Positions 1-8,305 of a stretch of DNA of 43,123 nt are shown here, in pieces. The stretch's first letter is position 1. Each line of letters opens with the position of its first letter. The stretch is from assembly GCA_029240245.1 (NCBI GenBank), contig JARBTJ010000027.1, positions 1 through 43,123 of the forward strand. The letters run 5' to 3'. This DNA is from Herbinix sp. Lineage in GTDB: Bacteria > Bacillota > Clostridia > Lachnospirales > Lachnospiraceae. The notes under the pieces are model-generated. The model was not told the origin of the DNA. It saw only the letters and a program-made list of their open reading frames with translations, and did no database searches. Made by a program: the position numbers and the translations under genes.

Positions 1-87
1 CCAGAATGGTTTGCAAGAGTAATTTCTGGCAGTAACTTTGCAATACTAAGTTCCAGTCTTGGGCAGAATGGACTGGAATTTAACTTT

Positions 88-384
88 TCAATTCAGCAAA
101 CCGTCTTCTGTCTCATCCAATAACTGTCTTGTAGGATTGTAATCAATGCCTTCCATATAATCTTCTGTCAGATATTTTTTGTCCACAGGCTTAACATTTA
201 TCTCCTGAACTTTGAAAAATTCTTTATAATCTGTATCCACTTTATCGACAGCATCAGAATTAGTATCCTCTACCGTTTCTCCAACCTCCTGTTCCTTCGG
301 TGTCGAATATGTATCTTCCGATGGTTTTTTGCATCCAACGAATAACAAAGAGCAAAGGGTAACTAATAACAATGTTCGATTCAT
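88..384 (-). pseudogene. N-terminal stub of a CNKPxCxH-family lipoprotein
   Basis: About 98 codons with a lipoprotein signal (hydrophobic stretch then FVGC, lipobox Cys at residue 18), a Ser/Glu/Asp-rich linker, and the conserved block YKEFF...VDKKYLTEDYMEGIDYNP...LLDETEDG. The same block occurs near the N-terminus of the intact paralogue at 1351-2697, where it continues for about 360 more residues. Here it stops two codons after ETEDG, so this is a truncated copy, not a complete small protein. The start is the ATG at 384, six bases after AGAGAGGTG; the in-frame GTG at 393 overlaps the Shine-Dalgarno itself. The lost C-terminal part is not visible between 1 and 87. It might still be expressed as a secreted stub. 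Its function is unknown. Confidence 0.75.
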
Positions 385-447
385 AGGATTCACCTCTCTT
401 ATTATAATCCTCTTTAAACCTTGGTTCCTCCGCCAGGTAACATAAAG

Positions 448-1312
448 CTATTCTAAGTATAAAGGAATAACCGGCTCCCACACTAACTTCCCGGTGCCTA
501 TTAAGCTTTTATCAAAGCCATAATAACCCGTCATCTGGCCTTCCTTTGTTACTTCACGCCACGGAACCACAAGCTTATTACCATTTATACCCATAACAAT
601 TTCATTCACTGTTTTATTATCATTAAAGCTGATCACATCGATAAACTCTCCCTCTTTATTATATATACGGCATTCTTTTTCATATTCTTCTTTATTAATC
701 ATCCAATAATGAGCATTTTCATAATAGATATAATCCTCATCTACGAGAAAACTAAATATGTACGGCTGATATGTGTCATTAGGATTTTCAATAATGAGCT
801 TTGACTCCTTGGTCTCCGGATTCATTTTATTAATCCCCTCCACCGGCCATTTCACGTAATATAAAAAACCATCGGATACGAAGTAATCCACTATATTTCC
901 TTCTATATCAAGCTTCTCAATTTCGCCAGTATTAATATGAATTCGGCATAATGATGCATCCTTTTCCATGTAATCTTCACTCAGATATTTCAAATCAATA
1001 TAATATATGTATGGACCGTATCCCTTGATGGACAGAATTGTTCGGCCCGGAACATAGATAATCCTCTGTTAAATATCTGGAATCTACAGACTTGACATTT
1101 TGTTTTCTCAATTTAAAGAACTCTTTATAATCATTATTTTCTGAATCATCCTCATTTTCACCATTGCTACTAATCACTTCATTCTCCGGTAATGTAATAT
1201 CGTCAGGTCCAGATAACTCCGTATTGTTATCAGTCTTATCATTATTTTTTTTATTGCAACCCCCTGTAACTACCAATACAAAAACGACAGCAATCAGTAA
1301 TACCAACCTCAT
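448..1312 (-). pseudogene. Lipoprotein paralogue with internal deletion and frameshift
   Basis: The two halves are in different frames. From 1312 (ATG after GGGAGGGGG) the N-terminal part reads a lipoprotein signal with Cys at residue 19, a linker, then YKEFF...VDSRYLTEDYL, and goes out of frame around 1040-1057. From about 1040 the next frame reads ILSIKGYGPYIYYIDLKYLSEDY and continues to 448 as a good match to the C-terminal third of the intact paralogue (shared blocks LCR..I.TG.IE, KM.ETKES.LIIE, YDKECR-type, DKS.IGTG). About 190 codons present in the intact copy are missing at the junction. A TTG in the second frame would give a 181-residue ORF, but it has no signal peptide. Interpreted as one deleted, frameshifted gene. 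Confidence 0.8.
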
Positions 1313-1350
1313 GTATTAACCCCCTCCCTGGTCTACTAAAATTAACGATT

Positions 1351-2697
1351 TCAATCAGCGGATTCTATCAATTTTTCTAATGTATGTATCCCCGTACCTA
1401 TCTGGCTTTTATCTAAGGTGTAATAGTCATAGGCAAAACTATTTTTCTCAGATGCCCAAGCAATCACCAACTTATCTCCAGATACACCAAACGTTTTATC
1501 AGATCGGATATAGTTACCGTCTAAATCTATGACATCGACAAGATTGCCCTTTTTATCATAAACCCTACATTCTTTATCATAATCTTCATCCGTATCTATA
1601 TTATGATTCAAATTATTGATATAAATATAATCATGGTCAATTGTAATATTGGACAAGTATGGTAAATAGGTTTCATCTGTGAGTTCAATAATCAGCTCTG
1701 ATTCTTTAGTCTCCAGATCCATTTTATATAGAAGATTTCCCGGTTTTAATACATAATACATATATTTATCCATAATAAAATAGTCTTGAATGTTTATATC
1801 CACATTTATTTCTTCAATAACACCGGTATCAATATATACTCTACATAACTTTGCATCATTATCCTGAAAATCTTCGGAATAATACCTTCTATCTATAAAA
1901 TAAATATGTGGTCCGTACCCTTTTAACGAAGAAATAAGCCTTAATTTGACAACCAGTTTTTGGCTTATTATCACTTCTTCCTCGTGATTTTCCAGATTGC
2001 AGCGCTTTAGAAAAATTATGGTTTCACCCTTAAATTGAGAGGATAGGGTATGATAAAAGTACCCTCTGTGAAATGTATAGTCATGAATATAATCTGATGG
2101 TATATATAGCCCTTTTTCATTTTTTTCAAAATAAACCGTATAAAGTTTTGTTATCGTTTCTTTATCCGTTCCATCTATTTTTACACGAGTTAGATAATAA
2201 TTCACCACACTCTGAGGAATAAATTCTTTACCTTCCTGTAGTGTAACCATCTTCTCATCATCACTAACTGTATATAGATATCCGTCATAATAACCGCGGT
2301 ATTTAAAAGTAAAGGAAGTACATTCTTCAGATGGGTTTGAATGACTGCAATTCGGTTTATTACAAAATATTATACTATCCTTGCTTTTTTTATCATAAAA
2401 CATAATTATATAGTTATGTTCATCAAAATAAAAATAGCCATCTTCCGTTTCATCCAATATCGGTCTAATTGGATTATTATCCAGTCCCTCTAGATAATCA
2501 TTCGTCAAAAACTTTCGATCAACAGACTTAATATTAACATCTTGTTTTTCAAAAAATATCTTATAACTGTTATCATCATTGATCACATCTTTACTATTAA
2601 TGGATTCATTCGATCTATGAAGATTCTCATTTTTTTTATTACAACTAGTTAATAATAAGGAAAAACATATCAATAACACTGTTAATACTCGTTTCAC
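1351..2697 (-). CDS. Secreted lipoprotein of unknown function, CNKPxCxH family (intact copy)
   Basis: A 448-residue lipoprotein. The start chosen is GTG at 2697, which has AAAGGTG at good spacing and puts a compact signal peptide (VKRVLTVLL...LLTSC, Cys 19) at the N-terminus; the longer reading from 2730 would bury the signal. After an Asn/Ser linker comes YKIFF...DRKFLTNDYLEG...ILDETEDG, then a CNKPNCSH...SEEC motif (Cys 112, 117, 126 and His 119) that could bind metal or form disulfides, then repeated YxY / D-G-rich strands suggestive of a beta-propeller-like sensor fold. From memory, similar lipoproteins with this Cys/His motif are common in Lachnospiraceae, but I know of no assigned role. 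Three degenerate relatives lie around it (88, 448, 2813), so it is the surviving member of a tandem family. It could be a sensor or binding accessory of the importer at 3.1-7.9 kb. Confidence 0.85.
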   Translation of the reverse strand: MKRVLTVLLICFSLLLTSCNKKNENLHRSNESINSKDVINDDNSYKIFFEKQDVNIKSVDRKFLTNDYLEGLDNNPIRPILDETEDGYFYFDEHNYIIMFYDKKSKDSIIFCNKPNCSHSNPSEECTSFTFKYRGYYDGYLYTVSDDEKMVTLQEGKEFIPQSVVNYYLTRVKIDGTDKETITKLYTVYFEKNEKGLYIPSDYIHDYTFHRGYFYHTLSSQFKGETIIFLKRCNLENHEEEVIISQKLVVKLRLISSLKGYGPHIYFIDRRYYSEDFQDNDAKLCRVYIDTGVIEEINVDINIQDYFIMDKYMYYVLKPGNLLYKMDLETKESELIIELTDETYLPYLSNITIDHDYIYINNLNHNIDTDEDYDKECRVYDKKGNLVDVIDLDGNYIRSDKTFGVSGDKLVIAWASEKNSFAYDYYTLDKSQIGTGIHTLEKLIESAD

Positions 2698-2758
2698 AAT
2701 TACACCTTTCAATGATATTTTGAATATCAAATCAACTGTTGTATTATAAAAGATAAAA

Positions 2759-2809
2759 GTCCCTTCATTTTCTATAGATTTCTTATATAGAAAATATAAA
2801 TGAAGAGAC
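2759..2809 (-). terminator. Hairpin terminator of the 3.1-7.9 kb operon
   Basis: A long A+T-rich hairpin: CTTCATTT near 2763 pairs with AAATGAAG near 2800, and TTTTCTATA pairs with TATAGAAAA inside it. Read on the minus strand it is followed by ACTTTTATCTTTTAT, a reasonable U-tract. It lies downstream of the adaptor gene (stop at 3076) and just before the lipoprotein at 2697. Confidence 0.6.
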
Positions 2810-2812
2810 TTC

Positions 2813-2890
2813 TCATTTCAAGGGGACGCACTCTTCTGACACACCATTATGCATGCAATTAGGTTTAATACAACATATAACACTGGTTTT
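2813..2890 (-). pseudogene. Scrap of a fourth CNKPxCxH lipoprotein
   Basis: Minus-strand translation from 2890 reads KTSVICCIKPNCMHNGVSEE followed by CVPLK and a stop. It matches DSIIFCNKPNCSHSNPSEEC of the intact lipoprotein, keeping both Cys, the His and the SEEC block. Upstream an in-frame TAA interrupts it, and a different frame (NYIELYKAK) resembles the NYIIMFYDKKSKDS segment before the motif, so at least one frameshift is present. Nothing after SEEC aligns. The rest of 2891-3075 is A+T-rich and shows no convincing gene; a 60-codon plus-strand ORF there (2853-3035) overlaps this remnant and is not credible. Confidence 0.65.
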
Positions 2891-3075
2891 GCTTTATATA
2901 ATTCTATGTAATTTTTTTCCAATGTGCTATCATTATAGTTATCATTATGTTGACCGTTTGATTGCATACATTATAATTTTCGAACAGTCTATAAATAGAA
3001 TGGAACACAAGATCAAAATCAGAACGAAAAAATAGCTTTTTTCATATCCATGCCTTTCCTATAAACACACCTCAC

Positions 3076-4101
3076 TTATTGATACAATAATACTACCTCT
3101 TCCCCATTTACCAATTTCGGTTTGTTCGTTATAACCTTACTGTCCATCATTATTTTTTGGTATTTTGCATCAATTGCGACAAATTCACCGTTGGTATCCA
3201 ATATTTTTATATCAATTTTTTCAGCAATTGTCCTGCTCCCCAAAAAGTTTTCTATTGTTATAGTATTATATATGTACTGATGATCAATAATAGCCTCAGC
3301 AGGTACAATAATGTCATATCGGCCACTTGAGGTTTTTACATCCATAAGCAGCACCGCACTATCTGCAAATAGTTTCCTTATGTCCTCATCTGTTAATGGA
3401 ATATTCGGCTTTACCATAACTAAACAATCCTTTTCATAAGTAACAATTTTATGAATCACACCTCTGATCATGACGTCATCGCTTTGCAAAGTCACTTCGC
3501 ATTTATCATCAAGATAACTTTCTTTTTCTAAGTCGAAATTTAAACCGATCAAATAATTAGTTTCCTTATTTGTAATAGAATAAGTCTGACCCGCACCCAT
3601 AAAATCGTCACCTTCAGTTAGATAGATTTCTGTAATGAATCCGCTTTTTCCGGAATGCAAAATACCATTTTCGTCAATGCAACTGTCAAATATACTTAAC
3701 TGTTGATTCAACGCTGCTAACTCTGCTACGTTAACCGGTATGTTCCTTTTGCACTCTTCAAGATCAGCCAAGATATAGCTTCGTGCGATTTTAACCGAAT
3801 CTGAGTCAAATACTATAATCGCATCATTTTCATTTACATAATCCAGTTTCTCCACCATAATTTTCTTAACTACAAGCGGTTCTGTGAGTTTAACAGGAAA
3901 AATAATATTGTCATCGCCATCCATTATCGGACCACCGTTAATGTTATGAAATTCATTAATTATAAATCCATTTGATACGGTTACTGCCGTCACTTTTTTA
4001 TGAGTATAATAGTAAATGGTCTTTGAAAAAAAGGTTGCAATGACAAGCAAGGAGAAGAATAAGACTGTTACCACCGTTATTACTTTTGTTTTTATCCTCA
4101 T
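3076..4101 (-). CDS. HlyD-like membrane-fusion / periplasmic-adaptor protein
   Basis: A 341-residue protein with one N-terminal membrane helix (about residues 6-30) and a long extracytoplasmic part. Two half-motifs of a lipoyl-like barrel-sandwich domain are visible: VKKIMVEKLDYVNENDAIIVF before, and GKSGFITEIYLTEGDDFMGA after, a short helical insertion. A beta-barrel region and a membrane-proximal region (IIVPAEAI...) follow, as in HlyD/RND adaptors. The start is ATG 4101, nine bases after AGGGGG; the in-frame TTG at 4107 is too close to it. It begins right after the stop of the MalG-type permease, whose stop codon overlaps this Shine-Dalgarno, so it is the last gene of a four-gene operon. 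An adaptor alongside sugar-importer permeases is unusual. It may couple the permease to a wall or surface component, but that is inference. Confidence 0.75.
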   Translation of the reverse strand: MRIKTKVITVVTVLFFSLLVIATFFSKTIYYYTHKKVTAVTVSNGFIINEFHNINGGPIMDGDDNIIFPVKLTEPLVVKKIMVEKLDYVNENDAIIVFDSDSVKIARSYILADLEECKRNIPVNVAELAALNQQLSIFDSCIDENGILHSGKSGFITEIYLTEGDDFMGAGQTYSITNKETNYLIGLNFDLEKESYLDDKCEVTLQSDDVMIRGVIHKIVTYEKDCLVMVKPNIPLTDEDIRKLFADSAVLLMDVKTSSGRYDIIVPAEAIIDHQYIYNTITIENFLGSRTIAEKIDIKILDTNGEFVAIDAKYQKIMMDSKVITNKPKLVNGEEVVLLYQ

Positions 4102-4114
4102 ACCCAATATCCCC

Positions 4115-4930
4115 CTATTGTTTTATCCCCATCATTTCTTCTAGCATATCTTCACAATACAGATACCCAAGGATAACAGGTACCATATAAAAAACCGTAG
4201 CTGCAAAAACAACATTTAAATTAGTGTCCAAAATTCTGCGAAACAGTACCGATAACGGTTGTAGGGCTTCCTGTTCCAATAGCAAATATGGCTGTTCCAC
4301 CATATTCCAGCTTTCTGCAAAGGTAAGTATAAACAATATGGTGATTGCTGGCTTTAGTATCGGAATAACAATATGCACCAATATTCGCAATAATGATTTC
4401 GTTTCCAGTGATACTGCCTCCAGAACAGAGTCATCAATGAATAGTGAAAAAACCCCGATCAAAATAGCTCCCTGTGGTGCGAATACAGCAGGTAATACAA
4501 CTGCCGCATGAGTATCATATATACCCAAGCATTTGGCCTGTATATAATTCGGCAAAATGGTGACGGAGTATGGCATTAACATAACCAATACATAGAGGAC
4601 AATAAACAATACACGTCCTTTAAATTTTACCTTAGCCAGAGTAAAGCCAGCAATCAGCGAAACAGGGATATGTAAGATGGTAATCACAGATGCTATAAAA
4701 AACGAATTCCAAAACTTATGCATAAACCCACAACCTGTAAACAGTATTTCGTAGTATTGCCGAAACGAAACCGGAAATGGAATAATACCCGGCTTATATA
4801 TGGTTTGGTATCGAAAAGTCACTTCACCGGTGGTCATAAGAGAATTGATTAATACGAAAATAATCGGAAATAAAAATATACAAGAACATACAATCAAAAA
4901 TAATCTAGTTATAATAGCTGTTATTTTAAT
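4115..4930 (-). CDS. ABC sugar-type permease (MalG/CUT1 family), likely AUU start
   Basis: An integral membrane protein with about six helices and a MalG-like layout: an N-terminal helix, FWNSFFIASVITILHIPVSLIAGFTLAKVKF, MLMPYSVTILPNYIQAKCLGIYDTHAAVVLP, then the cytoplasmic EAA-type loop. That loop reads EAVSLETKSLLRILVHIVIP; the usual Gly of EAA...G is absent. The ORF is open back to an ATG at 4978, but that has no ribosome site and would add a stretch translated inside the upstream gene. The only Shine-Dalgarno, AGGAGGG, lies six bases before ATT at 4928-4930, and this ATT overlaps the upstream TAA (ATTAA), a classic coupled junction. I therefore propose an AUU start, giving about 271 residues. 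The partner permease is just upstream; no ATPase gene is present. Confidence 0.8.
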   Translation of the reverse strand: MKITAIITRLFLIVCSCIFLFPIIFVLINSLMTTGEVTFRYQTIYKPGIIPFPVSFRQYYEILFTGCGFMHKFWNSFFIASVITILHIPVSLIAGFTLAKVKFKGRVLFIVLYVLVMLMPYSVTILPNYIQAKCLGIYDTHAAVVLPAVFAPQGAILIGVFSLFIDDSVLEAVSLETKSLLRILVHIVIPILKPAITILFILTFAESWNMVEQPYLLLEQEALQPLSVLFRRILDTNLNVVFAATVFYMVPVILGYLYCEDMLEEMMGIKQ

Positions 4931-5720
4931 GATAAACCCTCCTATACATAAACTTACCAATATAAAATAGAATGGCAAATAAGATAATGAGCAACATTAC
5001 AAAAACAATCGTTCCGGCAGATAAATCGGGATAGCTTAGTTTCATAAATTTATTATTAATATAGTTCTGTATAAAATATAGCCTTTCATTAGGGTACACA
5101 CCATGTACCACAAATACGTCTTTAAATATTCTAAAAGACTGAACAATACTCATAACTACTACAAAAAAAGTTATGGGTAAGCTCAATGGAAAAACAACAA
5201 AGTAATGGTAGGCGATATAACCAGCTCCTTCGAGTTTAGCCGCTTCTTCATATTCACCCGGTATTCTTGTCATATTAACCAGATAAAGAATGATGTGATA
5301 ACCAAGGTTTTTCCATATAAACAATAAATAAACCGGTAACATGATATAATCTTCAAAGAAAACCTTCCAAAATAGTACTAAGGAGGCAGATGGAAATATA
5401 ATCGGTATAAAAAAAGCCAACCTTATAAACCAGGTTTTCGTATTGAGAAAATAGAGTAAAGAAGATGAAAAAATATATGCCAAAAACACTAACAGCGGTA
5501 CTGCCGTTAGTGTAAAGACGAAGGTATTCTTTAATGCTAATAAAAAGTATTTATTAGTCAATACATTATAGAAGTTCTCCATTCCCACAAATTGTGTGTT
5601 AACCGTTGAATTAATCAAAGCATAATAAATGGTTGAAAAAAAGGGGAAAACAAAGAACATGAAAAAGCCAAATGCGAATGGCAGGAATAAAAAGGTTGCT
5701 TTTCTATGGATTGCTTTCAT
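4926..5720 (-). CDS. ABC sugar-type permease (MalF/UgpA/CUT1 family)
   Basis: A 264-residue polytopic membrane protein with about six helices. Family blocks include the N-terminal FLFLPFAFGFFMFFVFPFF, NFYNVL...LALKNTFVFTLTAVPLLVFLA, FFIPIIFPSASLVLFWKVFF, and an intact EAA loop EYEEAAKLEGAGYIAYHYFVVFPLSLP that docks on the ATPase. The start is ATG 5720 after TAGGAAAT. It follows the binding protein by 12 bases and its stop overlaps the next permease's proposed start, so the two are translationally coupled. It would form a heterodimeric channel with the 4115-4930 permease. The substrate is unknown; the family usually imports oligosaccharides. Confidence 0.9.
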   Translation of the reverse strand: MKAIHRKATFLFLPFAFGFFMFFVFPFFSTIYYALINSTVNTQFVGMENFYNVLTNKYFLLALKNTFVFTLTAVPLLVFLAYIFSSSLLYFLNTKTWFIRLAFFIPIIFPSASLVLFWKVFFEDYIMLPVYLLFIWKNLGYHIILYLVNMTRIPGEYEEAAKLEGAGYIAYHYFVVFPLSLPITFFVVVMSIVQSFRIFKDVFVVHGVYPNERLYFIQNYINNKFMKLSYPDLSAGTIVFVMLLIILFAILFYIGKFMYRRVYH

Positions 5721-5732
5721 ATAATTAATTTC

Positions 5733-7925
5733 CTATTCGTATTTAATCATATTGAGTCTCTGAATAATTTCATCTGCAGCTGATTTCGCAGTTCTCTTTC
5801 CATTCATAAAATCTTCAAAGAGATCTCCGATTTCCGCTGCGCCTTGAAAGCTAATATCTCTATTACTTTTTTCTAACAGTTCTCTGAATAATTTATGACT
5901 TTGGAATCGATCGAGCTCAGTATATTCATAGAAAATATTTGGAATTTCATACGCACCAGACTGATTGGATATCTGTATCTGTGCACTTAAATCCTGAATG
6001 ACTGACTTTTTTCTTATTTCAGAATCTGTAAAAGCAGAAAGAAACTCTGCTGCAAGCTCTTTGTTCGGCGAGGACGGATTAAGTGAAATAAATTGTATCG
6101 ATGCGATATACTCACAGCTATCTGTTGCAATAATAGGTGCTAGACGGGGCTCTGATTCTACTAATGAATTTATATATCTTTCAAAAATAATCGTATCTCC
6201 TTTGTAATTTGGGTCAATAAGAATTAGCTTATCATCCACGAGCTTCTTTAACATTTCGAAATTAGAAGCCAGATCTTCACTACTTAAATCCGCTCCCTGC
6301 AAGTAGCTTACATAAAAGTTGGTATTAAATATGTTATCAATACCGAGTACATGATAAAAATGCAGCAATGGCAGCTGCTCTTTTTCAATTATAGCTTTAT
6401 TATCAATGGCAAATTCATAAAATTCCGATACGGTCCAGTATTTATCAGAAAATTGCAAGCTCAGATCATTTGGATTCTCCGAATGGTAACCAATTCCCCG
6501 AAAAGTTATATTCTGGGGAACTCCATAGATTTTGTTATTATAACTCATTAAATTTTTGATACCTGGTAGCATACTATCAAGATTCTGAGTAATCTGTTCA
6601 TATTTACTCAAATCTTCATAATAGTCACTTTTGATTATAGGATCATTGTCCAACATGAAAAATAAATCGAAGTCCGTGTCCTTTGCCATTAATTTTTTCG
6701 TAACTTTTTCATTATATTCAAAGTTATAAATAAGTTCATTCATTACGTTGTAAGATTTCAGTTTAATATTGGGATATTTCTTTTTTAATTCATTTACATA
6801 TTCTGCATAATAATTATTAATATCGCTTGTACTATAGGGCATTAAGATAGTAAGTGTATTAGGCTCACTATCTACTTCTTTTTGCTTCAATTCGTTAATG
6901 TCATAAAGGAGCAGATAATTACTGCTATGTAAAATTACCATTTTATCTTCATAAATCTTAACTTTACGATTATAGGTAGTCCTAACATAATTATTCAGTA
7001 ATGAAACTTCCTGTGTTGTCAGGCTGCTGTCTACGCTATATACATTAGATGCTGTTAATAAATATAGATTATCATCCTGATAATCCAAATCCATAATAAA
7101 GTCAATGTGGACATCCGCTTCTTTTTCTATTTGACTGGATTCCAAATCCATAAGCATCAGTCTACTGTGTCCTTCTTCCCCAATCCCAACGATCGCAGCT
7201 TTGTTATTGTCGGTCATTGAGACTGCTATGACTTTATTAATATCTGCTTTCGATTGTATTTGCTCTGAAAAATCATATATTACTAAATCATAATAGGCTT
7301 GCAGCTCATGTATGGACTCCACATTAAATGACAATATAACTGCCTTATCATTTTTAATCACAATTTTCTCTGCTACATTATCGATGTGAATTGGGTACTC
7401 ATTCATAAGCTTTCCATTGTTGTCAAATCTTAAAATTTTAGTTACCGTCTCAGTATTTTCTTTTATATCTGAAATCACATAGTATTCATTTTTATATACA
7501 GTAAAAGCTGTTACATAGGTATTACTCTTAGGTTCTTGCGTTACCTCGATTATCGGATTTAATTCATTATAAATAACCGGCACATTAACATCTTCTAAGC
7601 CTTCTAGAAGGATGGTTTGTAGCTTTGTCTTAGCGTTATAGTCAAAGACCTTTATTTTGTCTCCATAGAAGGCATATATATTCTCGTCGTAAAACACATC
7701 AACGACAGGCTCCTCATTCTCAATCGCATTCTCATATAAAACGGAATCTGCGTCAATGGCAGGAAATGCGTCAACCGGAATATTATTATCAATCTCTGAA
7801 TTAATTTCGGTCGGCAGCTCTGTATCTCCTTCTAAGCTAGTGTCATTTTCTTTGGACTTACAAGCTGTCACAAAAATCATAATTATAAAAATAATAGTTA
7901 TATATTGAAACTTTGAAAACCTCAT
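5733..7925 (-). CDS. Extracellular solute-binding lipoprotein with large N-terminal extension
   Basis: 730 residues; the usual CUT1 binding protein has about 420. The signal peptide ends FVTAC (Cys 22). Residues about 60-370 are an extra domain rich in short beta-strand repeats (ENIYAFYGDKIKVFDY, YYVISDIKENTETVTKILRFD, NLYLLTASNVYSVD), suggesting a beta-propeller. Residues about 375-725 look like a family-1 solute-binding fold: LTILMPYSTSDINNYY, KKYPNIKLK, DTDFDLFFMLDNDP, YNNKIYGVPQNITFRGIGYH, ELAAEFLSAFTD. The start is ATG 7925, six bases after AGGAGG; the ATG at 7931 abuts the Shine-Dalgarno. It is first in the operon with the two permeases and the adaptor. The propeller may contact the neighbouring lipoproteins or the adaptor; that is inference. 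Confidence 0.85.
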   Translation of the reverse strand: MRFSKFQYITIIFIIMIFVTACKSKENDTSLEGDTELPTEINSEIDNNIPVDAFPAIDADSVLYENAIENEEPVVDVFYDENIYAFYGDKIKVFDYNAKTKLQTILLEGLEDVNVPVIYNELNPIIEVTQEPKSNTYVTAFTVYKNEYYVISDIKENTETVTKILRFDNNGKLMNEYPIHIDNVAEKIVIKNDKAVILSFNVESIHELQAYYDLVIYDFSEQIQSKADINKVIAVSMTDNNKAAIVGIGEEGHSRLMLMDLESSQIEKEADVHIDFIMDLDYQDDNLYLLTASNVYSVDSSLTTQEVSLLNNYVRTTYNRKVKIYEDKMVILHSSNYLLLYDINELKQKEVDSEPNTLTILMPYSTSDINNYYAEYVNELKKKYPNIKLKSYNVMNELIYNFEYNEKVTKKLMAKDTDFDLFFMLDNDPIIKSDYYEDLSKYEQITQNLDSMLPGIKNLMSYNNKIYGVPQNITFRGIGYHSENPNDLSLQFSDKYWTVSEFYEFAIDNKAIIEKEQLPLLHFYHVLGIDNIFNTNFYVSYLQGADLSSEDLASNFEMLKKLVDDKLILIDPNYKGDTIIFERYINSLVESEPRLAPIIATDSCEYIASIQFISLNPSSPNKELAAEFLSAFTDSEIRKKSVIQDLSAQIQISNQSGAYEIPNIFYEYTELDRFQSHKLFRELLEKSNRDISFQGAAEIGDLFEDFMNGKRTAKSAADEIIQRLNMIKYE

Positions 7926-7975
7926 CAGCATCCTCCTAGATTAATTACTTAAATATCCTCAAAACTATATTTTCC

Positions 7976-8004
7976 ATTATATACCATTTACTCTAGCTTT
8001 TTAA
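7976..8004 (-). promoter_or_regulatory. Candidate promoter of the binding-protein operon
   Basis: On the minus strand a perfect TATAAT (7976-7981) lies about 50 bases upstream of the lipoprotein start. The -35 at 17-bp spacing (TTAAAA, 7999-8004) is poor, so the promoter is plausible but not strong. Confidence 0.4.
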
Positions 8005-8245
8005 TTATATATTTCATTTTTTTACATAATTATGTTTTTTCTGTCATTTTTAGGCATACAAAAAGCAAACTAAAAGGATTGAATATAATCGATGTGGCAA
8101 ACACCGTCGTGCCTACTGGCCACGAAAAGAACCGACAACTTCTATGATTTAATATAGGAAAAGCAATACGAGAGATTAGAACATCCTAAAGTAAAGCCTC
8201 GTTTTTTATGCAATTCTTTATCGCTTATGATTAATTTTCCACGAT
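8005..8245. other. A+T-rich spacer without a recognisable gene
   Basis: No ORF here has a ribosome site and a recognisable family. On the plus strand a stretch of about 31 codons near 8053-8150 (…CGKHRRAYWPRKEP…) and another near 8160-8248 (…EKQYERLEHPKVKPRF…) read open and are basic, which could be debris of a dead gene, but I cannot identify a family. Confidence 0.4.
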
Positions 8246-8276
8246 AAAAAGCCCTGGAACTTTCGCTTCCAAGGCC
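8246..8276 (-). terminator. Rho-independent terminator, minus strand
   Basis: A hairpin of GCCTTGGAA (minus strand) with TTCCAGGGC around a 7-base loop, one mismatch, followed on the minus strand by TTTTTAT. It would end transcripts coming from the small membrane-protein gene at 8533-8880, placing the 29-bp repeats inside that gene's 3' untranslated region. Confidence 0.7.
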
Positions 8277-8305
8277 TTGGTTATAAGACGCATTATTCTA
8301 TTCTT

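Noticed and set aside
1..87. Possible insertion-sequence end causing the truncation of the first lipoprotein
   Set aside because: One minus-strand frame stays open to the window edge, but there is too little sequence to see an inverted repeat or a transposase motif.
2853..3035. 60-codon plus-strand ORF
   Set aside because: No ribosome site, composition follows A+T-rich spacer, and it overlaps the lipoprotein remnant read on the other strand.
8053..8248. Basic plus-strand reading frames (CGKHRRAYWPRKEP; EKQYERLEHPKVKPRF) as a transposase remnant
   Set aside because: They look weakly protein-like, but no family motif, inverted repeat or start site was recognised.
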